NCBI GenBank assembly: GCA_007922225.1
Contig: ML679966.1
Location: forward strand, 51,857,583 to 51,921,582
Reading direction: 5' to 3'
Source of the DNA: Emydura subglobosa
Taxonomy: Eukaryota > Chordata > Testudines > Chelidae
DNA length: 64,000 nucleotides
The stretch's first letter is position 1. Each line of letters begins with the position of its first letter. The translations under genes and the position numbers were made by a program. A model generated the notes under the pieces. The model made no database searches and had not been told where the DNA came from. It saw only the letters and a list, made by a program, of their open reading frames with translations. Shown one piece after another: positions 23,695-34,500 of the stretch.

Positions 23695-24584
23695 TTACCA
23701 GTGAGCTGCCCTTGGCATGGCTCTGCCGAAACCCGCTTCCCCTCTCGCCTGCTGAACCATGGCGTAGTGGGACGTGAAGGTCTGCACTGACGACCAGGCG
23801 GCGGCTTTGCAGATGTTCTGCAGGGGCACTCTCTCCAGGAAGGCCACAGAGGAGGCCTGAGCTCTGGTTAAGGGCGCTGTGATGACACCCAGAAGCGGCA
23901 CATTCACCTGCTTATAGCAGCCCTTGATGCAAGATGTCCTCCATGTGGAGATGCGCTGGGCGGAGACAGGTGAGTCTTTCATCTGGTGTGCCACTGCAAT
24001 GAAGAGCTGCATCAATTTCCGGAGTGGCTTTGTACGCTCCATGTAGAAGGCCGGCTCGTCTCACGTCCAGCCAATGCCATCTCCTTTCCTCCTCCAAACC
24101 ATGCGGTTTGGGAAAACACAGGGAGAAAAATATCCTGGTTACAATGAAATTGGGAAACCACCTTGGCAGGAAGGCCGGGTGTGGCCTCAACTGCACCTTA
24201 CCTTTATAGAACACTGTATAAGGGGGCTCTGAGGTCAAGGCCCTAATTTCAGAGACTCTCCTGGCTGAGGTAATGACCACCAGGAGGGGACCTTCCATGA
24301 AAGCATGAGCAGAGGGCATGAAGCCATGGGTTCAAAGGGGGCCCCATGAGTCTCGAGAGGACCAGATTGAGATCCCAGGAAGGCACCGGGTCACGGACCT
24401 GTGGATAAAGCCTCTCCACCCCCTTGAGGAACCTGACTGACACGGGATGGAAGAACAGAGATTCTTCAATGAGGTCAGTGCCATACCCTGGATCCTTAAC
24501 TGGGGCAGGTACTCCAGGATTGCCTACAGAGGCGAGAGGCTGGGCGGAATGCCTCGGGACTCCACCCAAGAGGTAAACCGTCAC
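23695..24584 (-). pseudogene. DIRS tyrosine recombinase, broken
   Basis: This is the phage-integrase-like recombinase that DIRS elements use in place of a DDE integrase. The N-terminal core has RFLKGVERLYPQVRDPVPSW (about 24440). Catalytic Arg I lies in ITSARRVSEIRAL (about 24270-24235). The HxxR box reads APLTRAQASSV: the Arg is present but Pro replaces the expected His. The W of KAAAWSSV fits the second His/Trp position, and the nucleophilic Tyr is the last residue of FTSHY (about 23766). A frame change near 24050 splits the domain. The copy is therefore dead. Its position just before the ICR supports the DIRS assignment. Confidence 0.88.
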
Positions 24585-24599
24585 CTCTTAGGCCAATAC

Positions 24600-26140
24600 A
24601 CAACCTGTGTAAAAGGTTTCCTGCTGCCCAGCAGGAGGTGCTGGACCCATACTGGGCAGGGTCTCACTCCTTCCGTCAGCCATAGGGCCTCTGGGCCATG
24701 AGGTACAAGGAGTCCTGGTCTGGGTGCAACAGGCGACCATAGTCCTGGGAGAGAAGGCCGTGCCACCTAGGGATCTCCATGGGCGGAGCGATCGAGAGGT
24801 TCGGCAGCATGCTGAACCAGCGCTGTCTCAGCCAGGCCAAAGCGATGAGTGAGATGTCCAATCTATTCCTCTTTATTTCCAGTAGGACCATGGGCAGGAG
24901 TGAAATGCGCGGGAGTGCATACATGAGGGTTCCTGCCTAGTTGGTAAGGAACACATTGGAAATCGACCCGGTCTCGCCCAGAGCGAGCAGAAGCTTGGGC
25001 ACCTCGTGTTCCAGGCCGACATGAATAGGTCCCATTGGGGAACACCCCACTTTTGGAGGGTCACAGCCACTACCTCCTGGTGCCGTGACCAGTTGTGGAG
25101 GGGTCGAAACGACCTGCTGAGGCGATTAGCCTTGTCGTTCTTCACTCCCGGGAGGTGAGAGGCAGTCAAGTGGAAGTCATGCTTCATGGCAAGACCCACA
25201 GATGGGTAGCTTCCTCGCAGAGAGCCAAGGAGCGTGCTCTTTCCTACCTGTTTATATAAACATAGCTGCGGTGTTGTCCATCAGCACCTGCACCACCCTG
25301 CCTGTCAGGAACCGGAGGAACATCCTGTATGCTAGACGAATAGCCCTTAAGTCCTTCACGTTGATGTGCAGGCACCTGTCCTCCCCCAACCAGAGCCCTT
25401 GTGTACTCAGGTTGGTTGATGTGGGCCTTCCGTCGCACATCTGAGGTGTTGGAAATTAGGGTGACCGATGGAACCAGTTTCCTGAATGGGACGCCCCTCA
25501 ACATCGCCCTGGGTGATCTCCACCAGCCTCGGGAGGCTAGGATGGGAGGGGGAACTGTGATTACCCGGTCAGTGGGTGTCTGCTCGGCCCGTACACCGAG
25601 GCCAACCATTACATGGGGGTCACTAAGTGGCCTAACAGCTCTAGGTGGCGTCTGACTGTTGTCGTGAGGCATCGGTGCAGCTGGGAGATGATAGAGATCA
25701 TTGCCTTGAGACGTGGCTGAGGCAGGGGGGCTGTGGTCTGGGAAGCGTCCAGAGTGCCCCCAATCAATTCTATGCGTTGCACAGGGGTTACTGTGGACTT
25801 CTGCTTGTTTATGAGCAGTCCCAGCCTGCTTCACGTGTAGCGAATCAGGGTTACGCTCTCCTGCACTTGGAACCTGGACCTGCCCTGATCAGCCAATCGT
25901 CCAAGTAAGGGAAGATTTGCACACCCTCTTGCCTCCGGTGGACCACCACTACCGTCATGTATGTGGTGAACACCTTTGGAGCTGAAGACAGGCCAAGGAG
26001 CAGGGCCGTAAATTGGTAGTGGGAGCCAGCCACTGTGAAGCGAAGGAAGCTCCTGTGGCTGGGGAGGATGGACCCATGAAAGTATGCATCCTTGAGGGCG
26101 AGGGCTGCATACCAGTCTCCTGGATCCCTGGAAGGGATTA
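24600..26140 (-). pseudogene. DIRS reverse transcriptase and RNase H, broken
   Basis: The - strand translation gives DWYAALALKDAYFH (motif A, about 26110; the Asp expected before LKDAY is Ala), SHYQFTALLLGLSSAPKVFT (motif B) and IFPYLDDWLI (motif C, intact DD) within 26033-25851. RNase H-like blocks follow: STQGLWLGEDRCLHINVKDL and VVQVLMDNTAAMF (25440-25252), then FHLTASHLPGVKNDKANRLS and KWGVPQWDLF (25199-25020). The post-RNase H block IKRNRLDISLIALAWLRQRW lies near 24880-24820. Several frameshifts separate these pieces. Loss of the motif A Asp and of the N-terminal fingers makes the enzyme inactive. Confidence 0.87.
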
Positions 26141-26149
26141 TGGAGGCTA

Positions 26150-28343
26150 GGGAAAACAGAGGCTATGGCCCTACCCGCCGAGTCAGTAGCATCACTGGAT
26201 GTTTGGAGCGCTGCTCTAGCCACCGTGATTCCCTCATCCAGGATGGTGGTAAGGTCTGTGGCCTGGTCCTGGGGCAGGGCCTCAGCAAACCGCCTGAGGG
26301 CGTCCCACCATTTAAAAGTTACGTCTCCCCAGGAGGGCCTGATGGTTGGCAGTCCTGAACTGCAGGGCTGCCGTGGAATAAATTTTTCTCCCAAACAAAT
26401 CCCCAACTTTTTGTTGTCTTTGTTCTTGGGAATGGAACCAGGCAGACCTTGCCTGTCCCGCAGGTTGGCTGCGTCCACCACCAGGGTTCCTGGGGCCGGG
26501 TGAGTGAACAGATACTTGAACCCTTTGGCCGGCCATAACACTTTTTCTCAGCCATCTCTATGTAGGGGTGACCGAGGAAAGGGTTTGCCAGAGGGCCTTA
26601 ACAATTTTGAGGACCCTATCGTGGACTGGTAGGGCCACCCTCAGTGGGACAGCCGCCATCAGCACATTAAAGAGGGTATCAGCCTCCACTAACTCTTGAC
26701 CTCCAGTCCTGAGTTAGAAGTCACCCTCTCGAGCAGTCCCTGGTGCGCCCTGAAACCCTTTAGTGGCGCAATGTGGTCCTGTGAGACTGTCTTGTCCAGG
26801 GAGGGGGAAAAGGACTGCCAAGGCACGTCCTGCAGGTGCTTCCCTGACTGCTGAAGGAACCCGTAGAGGGGCCCTCCATCGGGTCCGACTCCTCATCCAT
26901 GGAGAGGTGTCTATAGGCCTTCTTCTGTGTTGGGGGCACGGACTGCACCCCTACTGACAGGGTGGATTGGGGTCCTGGTCCCATCTGGGTGCCCCGTGGG
27001 GCCCAATAAGGCCATTGTCCCGAGGCCAAACCGGGGCTGACTGTGTCACCTGCTTTGATGCCTTGTGGGTTGTTAACTGTCCCGACGACTGTTCCCCCCT
27101 GTGGGACCCCGAGCCACTGGACAGGCAGTACTTGGCCCTGGGTGCTGTGCCGTGCCAGGGACCGACTTCTCGCTGCCTCTGATGTGGAGGACAATGAGGA
27201 CCACCTCCATTGCTGCGTGCAGTGCCCATGGACAGAGGCGCACCGTGAAGAGCTCGGTACAAGAGCCTCGGTACCAAGGACGTCTGCAGCGCCGCTTACC
27301 CCTCATTGATCAAGACCAGTGCCGTGCCGAAATCCGCTGTGCCGTTCCTAACTCCGGTGACCGGGATTCGCGTTGGGGCCTGCGCGGTGCGGGGTCCTCG
27401 AAAGGCAACCGGGGTTCCGCACTGCCTCGGTGCAGCGAACCCCCCAGTGCCGAGACCTCTGACGATGACTGGGTTCTGCGCCGCCTCAGTGTGAGCCAAC
27501 ACCTCGGTGCCGGAGATCTGCAGCAGGATTTGTCTGAGTACCGCCTGGCGGACCTCGACTGGTGCCGTCTCTTAGCATGCGCTGCCTCCGGTGCCGGGGA
27601 CTGACGTTGGTACTGAGAGGGAGACTCAGCATCCTGAGTTGAAGCAGGCTGGTTCACCGATGCTGACATGGAGCAACTGCTGGGCGAGCGTCCTCGCTCT
27701 ACCCCCACTGGCCATCTGGTGGGAGATCTTCCTCCCCTTACTGGGGAATCTCCACTGCCCTTCGGGGGGATCCCATGTGGGCTTGCCCCGAGACAATGGC
27801 CCCTTCTCTCTCAGCGGAGGGGGGGCGGAGGTGGCATAGGGAAGCCAACAAGGCTCTTGCTGCCTGAGAATCTCCAGTGTCGATGGCGTCAGCAGGGGCA
27901 CATTCCCACTCTCAGGAGTTGGGGGAGGCTCCCTGCTCGGAGATGCAGGCACCAGAGAGGACTCGACGGGCCGTGACCGGTGCATCTCCGCACTCGACCC
28001 TGTCTGTACCAGCAGCGCAGGGGAATGTCCGCGCTCCACGCGTTCTTGTCTTCTTCGGCACCGGAGATGTTGCTCAGTGCTGAGTCGAGTCCGGTGTCAG
28101 CAGTGCACTGTGCACCAAGATGACACTCAGTGCAGAGGTGGAGCGGGACGGCTCAGGTACTGGGCGGAGCGCTGCCTCCATAAGAGCAAAGCTTTTAACC
28201 TGTTCTCTCTGTCCTTCTGAGCCCACGGTTAAAAGCCCTGCATATCTTACATTTGTCTTTCCTGTTTGCTCTTCCCCCAGGCACTTAAGGTACCGATTGT
28301 GGGACTGGCTTAAATCCAGGCGGCCAGGGCATAGCCCGGCCAC
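26150..28343 (-). pseudogene. DIRS Gag-like protein, fragmented
   Basis: Read on the - strand from about 28343. The N-terminal part has RYLKCLGEEQTGK, probably a degraded Cys-rich motif. A Ser/Pro/Arg-rich middle follows (VERGRSPSSCSMS near 27700), then a linker (MDEESDPMEGPS near 26890). The C-terminal part, 26541-26170, gives FKYLFTHPAPGTLVVDAAN, then FAEALPQDQATDL and EGITVARAALQTSSDATDSA, which resembles the Gag C-terminal region of reptile DIRS elements. The frame changes several times. After AIASVF (about 26160) the sequence jumps within a few codons into reverse-transcriptase sequence, which indicates an internal deletion of the Gag-Pol junction. Confidence 0.72.
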
Positions 28344-28487
28344 TCTAAGACCCTCAGGGACTTCTTATCTAACTGCGCTAACTGCACTACTACTACACTA
28401 ACAACTACTTAAAACTAACTAAAGTACTTTGAATAACAAAGGGGAACGGCACTTGCAGAGGGCAAGGCTAGTTCCATGCAACTGTCA

Positions 28488-28687
28488 CCGGCGGAAAGAA
28501 GGAACTGAGTGGCCGTAGGGTCGGCAGTGCCTCATGTACTGCGGCATGTGCTCAGGGCTCCAGGGGGCACCTGAGCCGACCCTATGGGGTCTGCTAAGGG
28601 GAAAAAAGTTCTGGGAACTGTGCACGGTGGCGTGCACTCACCTATATTGGAATGGACATGAGCAATCATTCGAAGTAGAATAACTTT
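28488..28687 (-). repeat. DIRS terminal inverted repeat (coding-strand left end)
   Basis: The + strand contains GTAGGGTCGGCAGTGCCTCA, GGGGAAAAAAGTTCTGGGAA, GTGCACGGTGGCGTGCACTC and ACCTATATTGGAATGGACAT; these are reverse complements of the blocks in 23337-23535. It ends AATCATTCGAAGTAGAATAA, the outer extension found again in the ICR. In coding orientation this end should contain the promoter; no core promoter motif was certain. Confidence 0.88.
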
Positions 28688-28689
28688 TT

Positions 28690-29640
28690 CAAAAAGCATC
28701 CCCTCACTGCTGGAGTGGGTTCTAGCTAAACAATCTCTAAGCTTCTTATTTGGGGAAGATGCTGGATTCCCATGCTGCGTGGTTTCTCTGACTCAGAATA
28801 ACTATAGGCTTATGTGTTCAGGTACATATTGAGAGAAGATGTGGTTAAGAAAAATTAAAAAAAAATATAACTCAACTATGTACAGTTACGTCTTACAATG
28901 GCACTCTGAGTACTCTCATGAACTGTTCTGCCCACTGCTCTTGATTATTTGTGTTGTGGGATTTTGGTGCCCCAGAAATGGACCAGAACTTCATTGTACT
29001 AGACTCTGTACAGGATAAGACAACTGTTTCCTGTCCCAAGAAGCCTGCAACTTATGTACAAGACTAAACTATGCTTCTCTGGTTTCTAAAAAGGTTTTAA
29101 ATACATTTCTTGAATTTCACCCATCGCTTTGGACACTCACAAAGTTACAGAAAAGATGCTTTCTTGCCCTGAATTTCTGTCAGGTTGTCAATGTACTCAT
29201 TTATAGATCACCACATTTTCATGTGAGCTTGATTTCTTTCAATATATCTTCTTCCTGTTATGTATGTTTCTGGGATCCAACTGTAGCCCTCTTTATGTAT
29301 ATTGAGCCAAAGAGAATGTATATTATATCATTTTAATAAGGACTACATTTTAAATCAATGAACATTTAGAATAATTTTGTCCCCTTTCCTACAATCTTTT
29401 GTCTCCTTTATTGACCTCTTCTTCTTTATCAATTTGAACCATTTTTCTTTATCTTAGTTTCTTGCACAACCAGGCAGGATAAATAACGAGAAAGGTTTCA
29501 AACAGATAAAGAAAAAAGAGGTCAATGAAGGAGACAAGAGGGCTTAAAAGGACTGTAAATGTACTTTATTAATTAAAAGGAATTGCTCTTTCTCTATCTT
29601 TGCTTCCCCCCCAAAAGGAACACTGCAGAAGCAACCCATA
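28690..29640. other. No gene recognised
   Basis: AT-rich spacer. CTCTTGTCTCCTTCATTGAC-type words occur in both orientations around 29400-29540 (TTTTGTCTCCTTTATTGACC and GGTCAATGAAGGAGACAAGA), so a ~140-base imperfect inverted repeat may be present. No coding signal was seen. Confidence 0.5.
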
Positions 29641-29645
29641 CTGAT

Positions 29646-30260
29646 GTACATTCCATCTTGTGGTGTGCATGATGCTGTCAGACCTCAGAAGCTAAGAAAG
29701 AGCAAACAGGATATATGTGGATGGGAGACCTACAAGGATCACCTGCAGTAGGTGCTGCAGGATGTGATGCTAATGATTTAGCATATTACACTCTTCCTTT
29801 TGAGTCACTACATAACCAGTGCCCCAGCACAGCATTTGAAAAGATAGGGTGTACAATGTCAATAGAAAGACCCTGTAGATTTCCTGGGATTTGGATTAAG
29901 CCCATGCAGTCCCATCGTTTAGCTGATGTATAAGACCAATGTCTTGCCCTTGTGTGGTCACTGATGATCCTTTCACACTTTTCAAAACAATAGGGGTGGA
30001 AATCCTGGCATTTTAGTAATTACATTCTGTCTACAGAAAGTCTCCCCGCAGTTTTAGTTACATATGATATTCTTTACTTCCTGTCTTGAACTACTGTGAA
30101 GTGCTGCTGTTACAGAGCTATCAGCCAGCAGGGGTGACATGATCACTATATATCATTAGACTATCAGGGGTTCTGACGAAGAACTATTTAATATTTGTAA
30201 ACCACCTTGACATGCTTGGATAACAAACTCCCTAGATCTGCAAAAAAGTGTTACTTGTAT
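29646..30260 (+). mobile_element. 5S rRNA-derived SINE
   Basis: The head (29646-29765) aligns by eye with 5S rRNA: GACCTCAGAAGCTAAGAAAG corresponds to GATCTCGGAAGCTAAGCAGG, TGGATGGGAGACC is identical to the conserved 5S segment, and GGTGCTGCAGGA matches the 5S 3' end. These segments hold the internal Pol III promoter of 5S genes. A unique body follows (GCATATTACACTCTTCC; CAGTGCCCCAGCACAG; TGTGGTCACTGATGATCC), then a tail with TTGTAAACCACCTTGACATG and a short T-rich end. The 5S-head layout is that of SINE3-type families; AmnSINE1 is another possibility. The 5S part has many substitutions and is not a functional rRNA gene. Confidence 0.85.
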
Positions 30261-30761
30261 ATTTTTTTTCAGTAGCACACAGACTGGATATCATGTGCAA
30301 AGATCTAAAATACATTGTAATTAGTGTGAGTTTATTTCCCTTGTAAATCTGCCAATTTACACCATCATTCTATTTTTTTAAATAAAAAGCTGAACTTATA
30401 CCACATCAGCATTAGAAAGCATAGCTCTTCCTTAATGCATGGCTGCTAGATACTTAAATATTTTTCCCTTCTTTCTGACCTTCTTGGGTATTTTTATATG
30501 CAGGGACTGAAGCATGTCTTTATTAGATGCATTAACATTCATAGGCTGTACTAAATTTTGACAGTGAAAAGGTCTCCCTACCCTTCCTTCAGTTACACAG
30601 TATAATTCCCCAGAATTAATATCTGCTAACATCTTAATTAATACTAGCTTTCTTTTTTTGTGGATAATGGAGTCATGTCATTAAGAGAAGGCAAAAAAGA
30701 GTTATTTTAAAGCCTGAATATAGTGGTGATTGTAATTATCTATATATTTTACAAACAATGT
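30261..30761. other. No gene recognised
   Basis: AT-rich sequence between the SINE and a palindromic repeat. A 66-codon - strand frame at 30432-30632 has no motif. Confidence 0.45.
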
Positions 30762-30847
30762 GCCCAAATCTCAGCTGGTGCAAATTGATGCAGTTCCATT
30801 CAAGTCAACAGAGCCACGTTAATTTACACCAACTGAGGATCTGGCCC
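30762..30847. repeat. Palindromic interspersed repeat
   Basis: CTCAGCTGGTGCAAATTGAT pairs with the right arm TTAATTTACACCAACTGAGG; TTCCATTCAAGTCAAC lies at the centre, and GCCC/GGGC-type ends flank it. It is nearly perfect over about 80 bases and belongs to the family also seen at 2201 and 32195. Confidence 0.7.
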
Positions 30848-31377
30848 TGTCATGACAGAACAAGGAGAATGCTATGCATTATTCTTCCATTATCGCTGTG
30901 CACACTCATTTGCACAAGACACAAGTAAGGCCAAGTTCTGTTCTCAGTTACACCCAGGTTAAATCCAAGAAAACAAAACAACTATACTCAATGAAGTTAT
31001 TTCACTGGTATATCTGTGAGCAGAACATAGTGTAAAAAATAAAGTCAGATGCAACATAAGAGTTTAATCTATTAAACTTTATAAACGATGTATTCATAAA
31101 GCAATATATTCATGAAGTTTCATACTGTTCCCCATTTGAAGACTCCCAGGACTCATAAGATACTGTAATTAAACAACTAAAGGTGTTTTAAAAAAATGTA
31201 AATGATTAATAGTTCAGAATAGACTATTATAGCATATCAAGTTAAGATATAGAAAGGGACTTGCTACATGTGGGTGAAACAGTAAAAGAGGGGGAAAAAA
31301 GCTTCTGAAATTCTGTATTCCCTTTCCCTTTCTACTCTCTCTCACATATTTTTAAAAAATCAGATGCCTTAGTCCAT
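30848..31377. other. No gene; degraded palindromic repeat
   Basis: 30932-31022 (AAGGCCAAGTTCTGTTCTCA ... TGAGCAGAACATAGTG) looks like another palindromic repeat of related type with degraded arms. The remainder shows nothing recognisable. Confidence 0.45.
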
Positions 31378-31565
31378 ATTTAGGCATCTAAATAACTGGC
31401 CTGATTTTCAGAAGGGCTGAGGACCCATCAGCTCTCACTGACTTATTTATTGGAATAGACGGACCAGTGGCCTGATCCAGTATGGCACTTCCTATGTTTT
31501 TGGTGCCTAAATATGGACTTATGAGCCTAACTTTAGGTACTCATTTTTGAAAATCTTGGCAATTA
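31378..31565. repeat. Palindromic repeat with inserted CR1-tail-like piece
   Basis: The left arm has TTAGGCATCTAAATAACTGG and CTGATTTTCAGAAGGGCTGA. The right arm has TGGTGCCTAAATATGGACTT and AGGTACTCATTTTTGAAAAT. Between them, GGACCAGTGGCCTGATCCAG and TATGGCACTTCCTATG resemble a LINE/SINE 3' tail segment, which suggests an insertion into the palindrome. Confidence 0.55.
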
Positions 31566-34500
31566 ATTTTATCAGTAGTGGAAGTTCCCAGGCTGACACA
31601 ATTTCACTCTTTACAATTTAGAATTCAGAATTTTTACTAATTTAATTGCCTCCTTTATGAGGACTCCACCCACTTTCTTCAGGTAAGGGTGCCATATTCT
31701 GTGTAGCTGTCCTCAAAGCATTAAGCAGGAGACAGTGGTTTAAGGATCCTAATGGGAACTCTCTAAGAGGATAAGTCTGGTACCAGATTTAGAAATGTGA
31801 GAGATACTTCCATTTGAAAAAGAAGTCTTCATACACTATGCATAAGGCTTAAGTACCCCCTGACAATTTTATAGGAAACAGAGTAAAGTAGTAAAGGAAA
31901 ATGTTGCTTCTTCTGACTCAAATTTAGATGATGAAAACAAAGATGATGAGCTATCTACCTTGAGAAGCTCTATGTAGGGATATAGAGATTGAAAACTGTA
32001 AGTAAGACCTGATAAGCAAATGAAATGCAGTTAAACTAATAATCAAACAATGGCTTCAAGCACTTACTCAAAATAACTCCCAACACACTATTTAAAGACA
32101 GTTCCCAATAGCCAAAGCATTAAAACACTTAACAATGCATAAATGTTGGTTAGCTAGTGAAGATAAGGTTGGGAAATGAGAAAGGGCAGGTCCTCATCTG
32201 GTATACAGTATTGTCATGGCTCCATTGATTTCAGTGGAGCTATGATAATTTATATCAGCTGAGGATCTGTTATACATGTAGAGAAGAATGTAAAATGTCA
32301 TCTAATTTAGGGGTTTCACCATAAACTCTCCGATATTAAAATCATATAAGTCCTTACTCAGAATATCTACAGGAGAGGCAATAATAAATTACATTTAGCT
32401 AAGGGGATTTACTATTATATTATATATTGTGTGCTATACCCCGCATTTCCAGAGTGGAGGTACCACATATATGGTGGTCATACTCAATGGGATGCAACAC
32501 ATTCATCATATACTTTTGAGTGCCCTATATACAGTAATCCATCTTCTCTGATCAGTTTACACCAGAATCTGCGTGAGTGTAAATATTAGTCTTATACAAA
32601 AACAACATTAAAAGAACGTTAAGGTTGCAAAGTGAAGCACTCAAAAGATTTGGAAATAATGAAGAGTGTCTCCTGTCCAAACCTTTTCCCCTCAGGGAGG
32701 CTGCTCTCTCTCTTTGGGAAGAGTCAGGCAACTGTAATTATAAGCATTGCTCTAAGCTCTGCCTATAATATATATTTACACACACATCCCCATCTCCCTT
32801 CTTCATATTTACATTAGGCTACCTGGGCTAAATATAGCTCGATTGATTTCAGAAGACATACAGAAAGAATGATTAGGTCCCTATAATATGTTTAACTGAT
32901 TGCATTGGGGAAACTGTCTGAAAGACCACATAAGTCAGCAAGTTTCTCTGTCAACTTTATCAGGAGTGAATTAGCTGGCCTGATGTTACAAATGTGCTAA
33001 TGGATTCCCAGAGGATAAACTCTGCTTCTCCAAATAAAGGAAAACAAGTTTGTCTGGTGTGACTGACATGCCAAAGGGCAGTCCAAGTCAAACTAACTGA
33101 ACTGAGCCCCTGGACTCAACTAGTGGATAAGATGTTATATCCATTGTCTCTATGATGACTATATGCTATGTGCAGAATTTAATTAATATCTGGGTAGCAG
33201 CTCAGAAGGAACGGACCAAAGACACTAGATCTTCCAGTTGGTCTAGGTGCATATTCCTCCTGGCAACATTGTTCAATACATGTAATTTGGTGCATGGCAA
33301 TGACCCAACATTTTTTGGTGATATCTAAATTGTGCATAAAGGGAAAGATGGAATAAAGACATTTAAATTAGATTTGTTTCCTGAAACCTAATTTTGGCAA
33401 AATTGAAGTCTGCAGTGGTTCTCAACTAGTTAATTTATTTGTTCAAGAGAAGATAAAGAGCTGTTTTTCCTTTTATTCAGAATTTCTGTCCTAGAGGAGT
33501 ACATTGATTTTCCTAGCAAGGAAAACAGGAGCACGATTGGGAAGTGAAACTCAGCTGTGGAGGAAGAGCAGGGTAAAAATGAAAAAGGAGCAGTGAAAGA
33601 GGAGTAGAGCATTTTCCGAGAAAGAGATTTAAATATGTCTTTGTTTCAGCTTTTTAGTGTCTGGCTGAACAAAGAATATAAAAGATTTACTGATTTATTT
33701 ATTTATTTATTTATTTTTTAAAGGAAGGCTTCTTTCTGAGAGAAGCTCTGCCTTTAGCTGCAGGCATCCCTGAAGCTACACAGAGCAGCTGGGAGAGAAC
33801 TGTAGGCTGGAACTTTGATCCCTTACTAGAAACTGCTGCTTAATTGGACAAGCCTGAGGCAGATTCAGAAGTAGCATAGAAGAGCCCCACAGAGTGCTAT
33901 CATACCCAGAGTGCTTTCAGCCTTCCTCTCTTTGGAGCTGCTGATTCCATGGACAAAAATAGAGAAAACATTAAAACATAGATGGAAAGACACTGAAAAT
34001 TGCAAGTATTAAAACTGCCAAAATGGGAGGGGTTGCCTTTTCTGCTCTGCCCTCAGGAGAGCTAATTTGGGAGATAAAAAAGAGGGCATAGCCCGGGTAG
34101 CTAGAAGGTTCCAACATTTTGGAGATTCTGCCTGGATATCATTTTTGGTTGTAGCTTTGACACAGAAATTACCATGTAAGATAATAGAGGGATCTCTCAA
34201 TACAGCGTATTCCACATAATAAAATGTTTTCTACCAACCAAGGTGGAAACTGGTTAACAGTAGTACTGCCTACTACATTGATTTTATTGAGAACTGGACA
34301 GCTGGCAGTGGCGGACAGCCCATCTGTTGTTCTTTTAGCAGTATCTCAGTAGAACAATTGATCTGATGGTGAGCTGTTCTTTCTCACCTCAGATGTGATG
34401 ACTCTCCTATGTCACGATTTTAGTACTCATGGATACTGTTCCAGTGAAACAGTATTTCTATAAGTACTAGGGTCATTACTATGCCTGGGAACATCTTGAT

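Larger units (their letters stand above)
23316..28687 (-). mobile_element. DIRS-type tyrosine-recombinase retrotransposon
   Basis: A nearly full-length but internally deleted DIRS-like element on the - strand. Its ends are inverted and not direct repeats: 23337-23535 is the imperfect reverse complement of 28488-28687. In coding orientation the order is left ITR, Gag-like region, reverse transcriptase and RNase H, tyrosine recombinase, internal complementary region (ICR), right ITR. This is the DIRS order known from other eukaryotes. As expected for this class, which integrates by tyrosine recombinase and not a DDE integrase, I see no obvious target duplication. The element is much more GC-rich than its surroundings. 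All coding parts carry frameshifts or stops. Confidence 0.9.

Noticed and set aside
24024..28401. Many + strand open frames in the DIRS region
   Set aside because: Antisense shadows of the - strand DIRS coding regions in GC-rich DNA.
29646..29765. A functional 5S rRNA gene
   Set aside because: Many substitutions, and it continues into a SINE body and tail instead of a Pol III terminator directly after the 5S part.
33760..33960. Possible 5' exon or promoter (GC-richer stretch)
   Set aside because: No CpG island, TATA or donor site that could be tied to an open frame.
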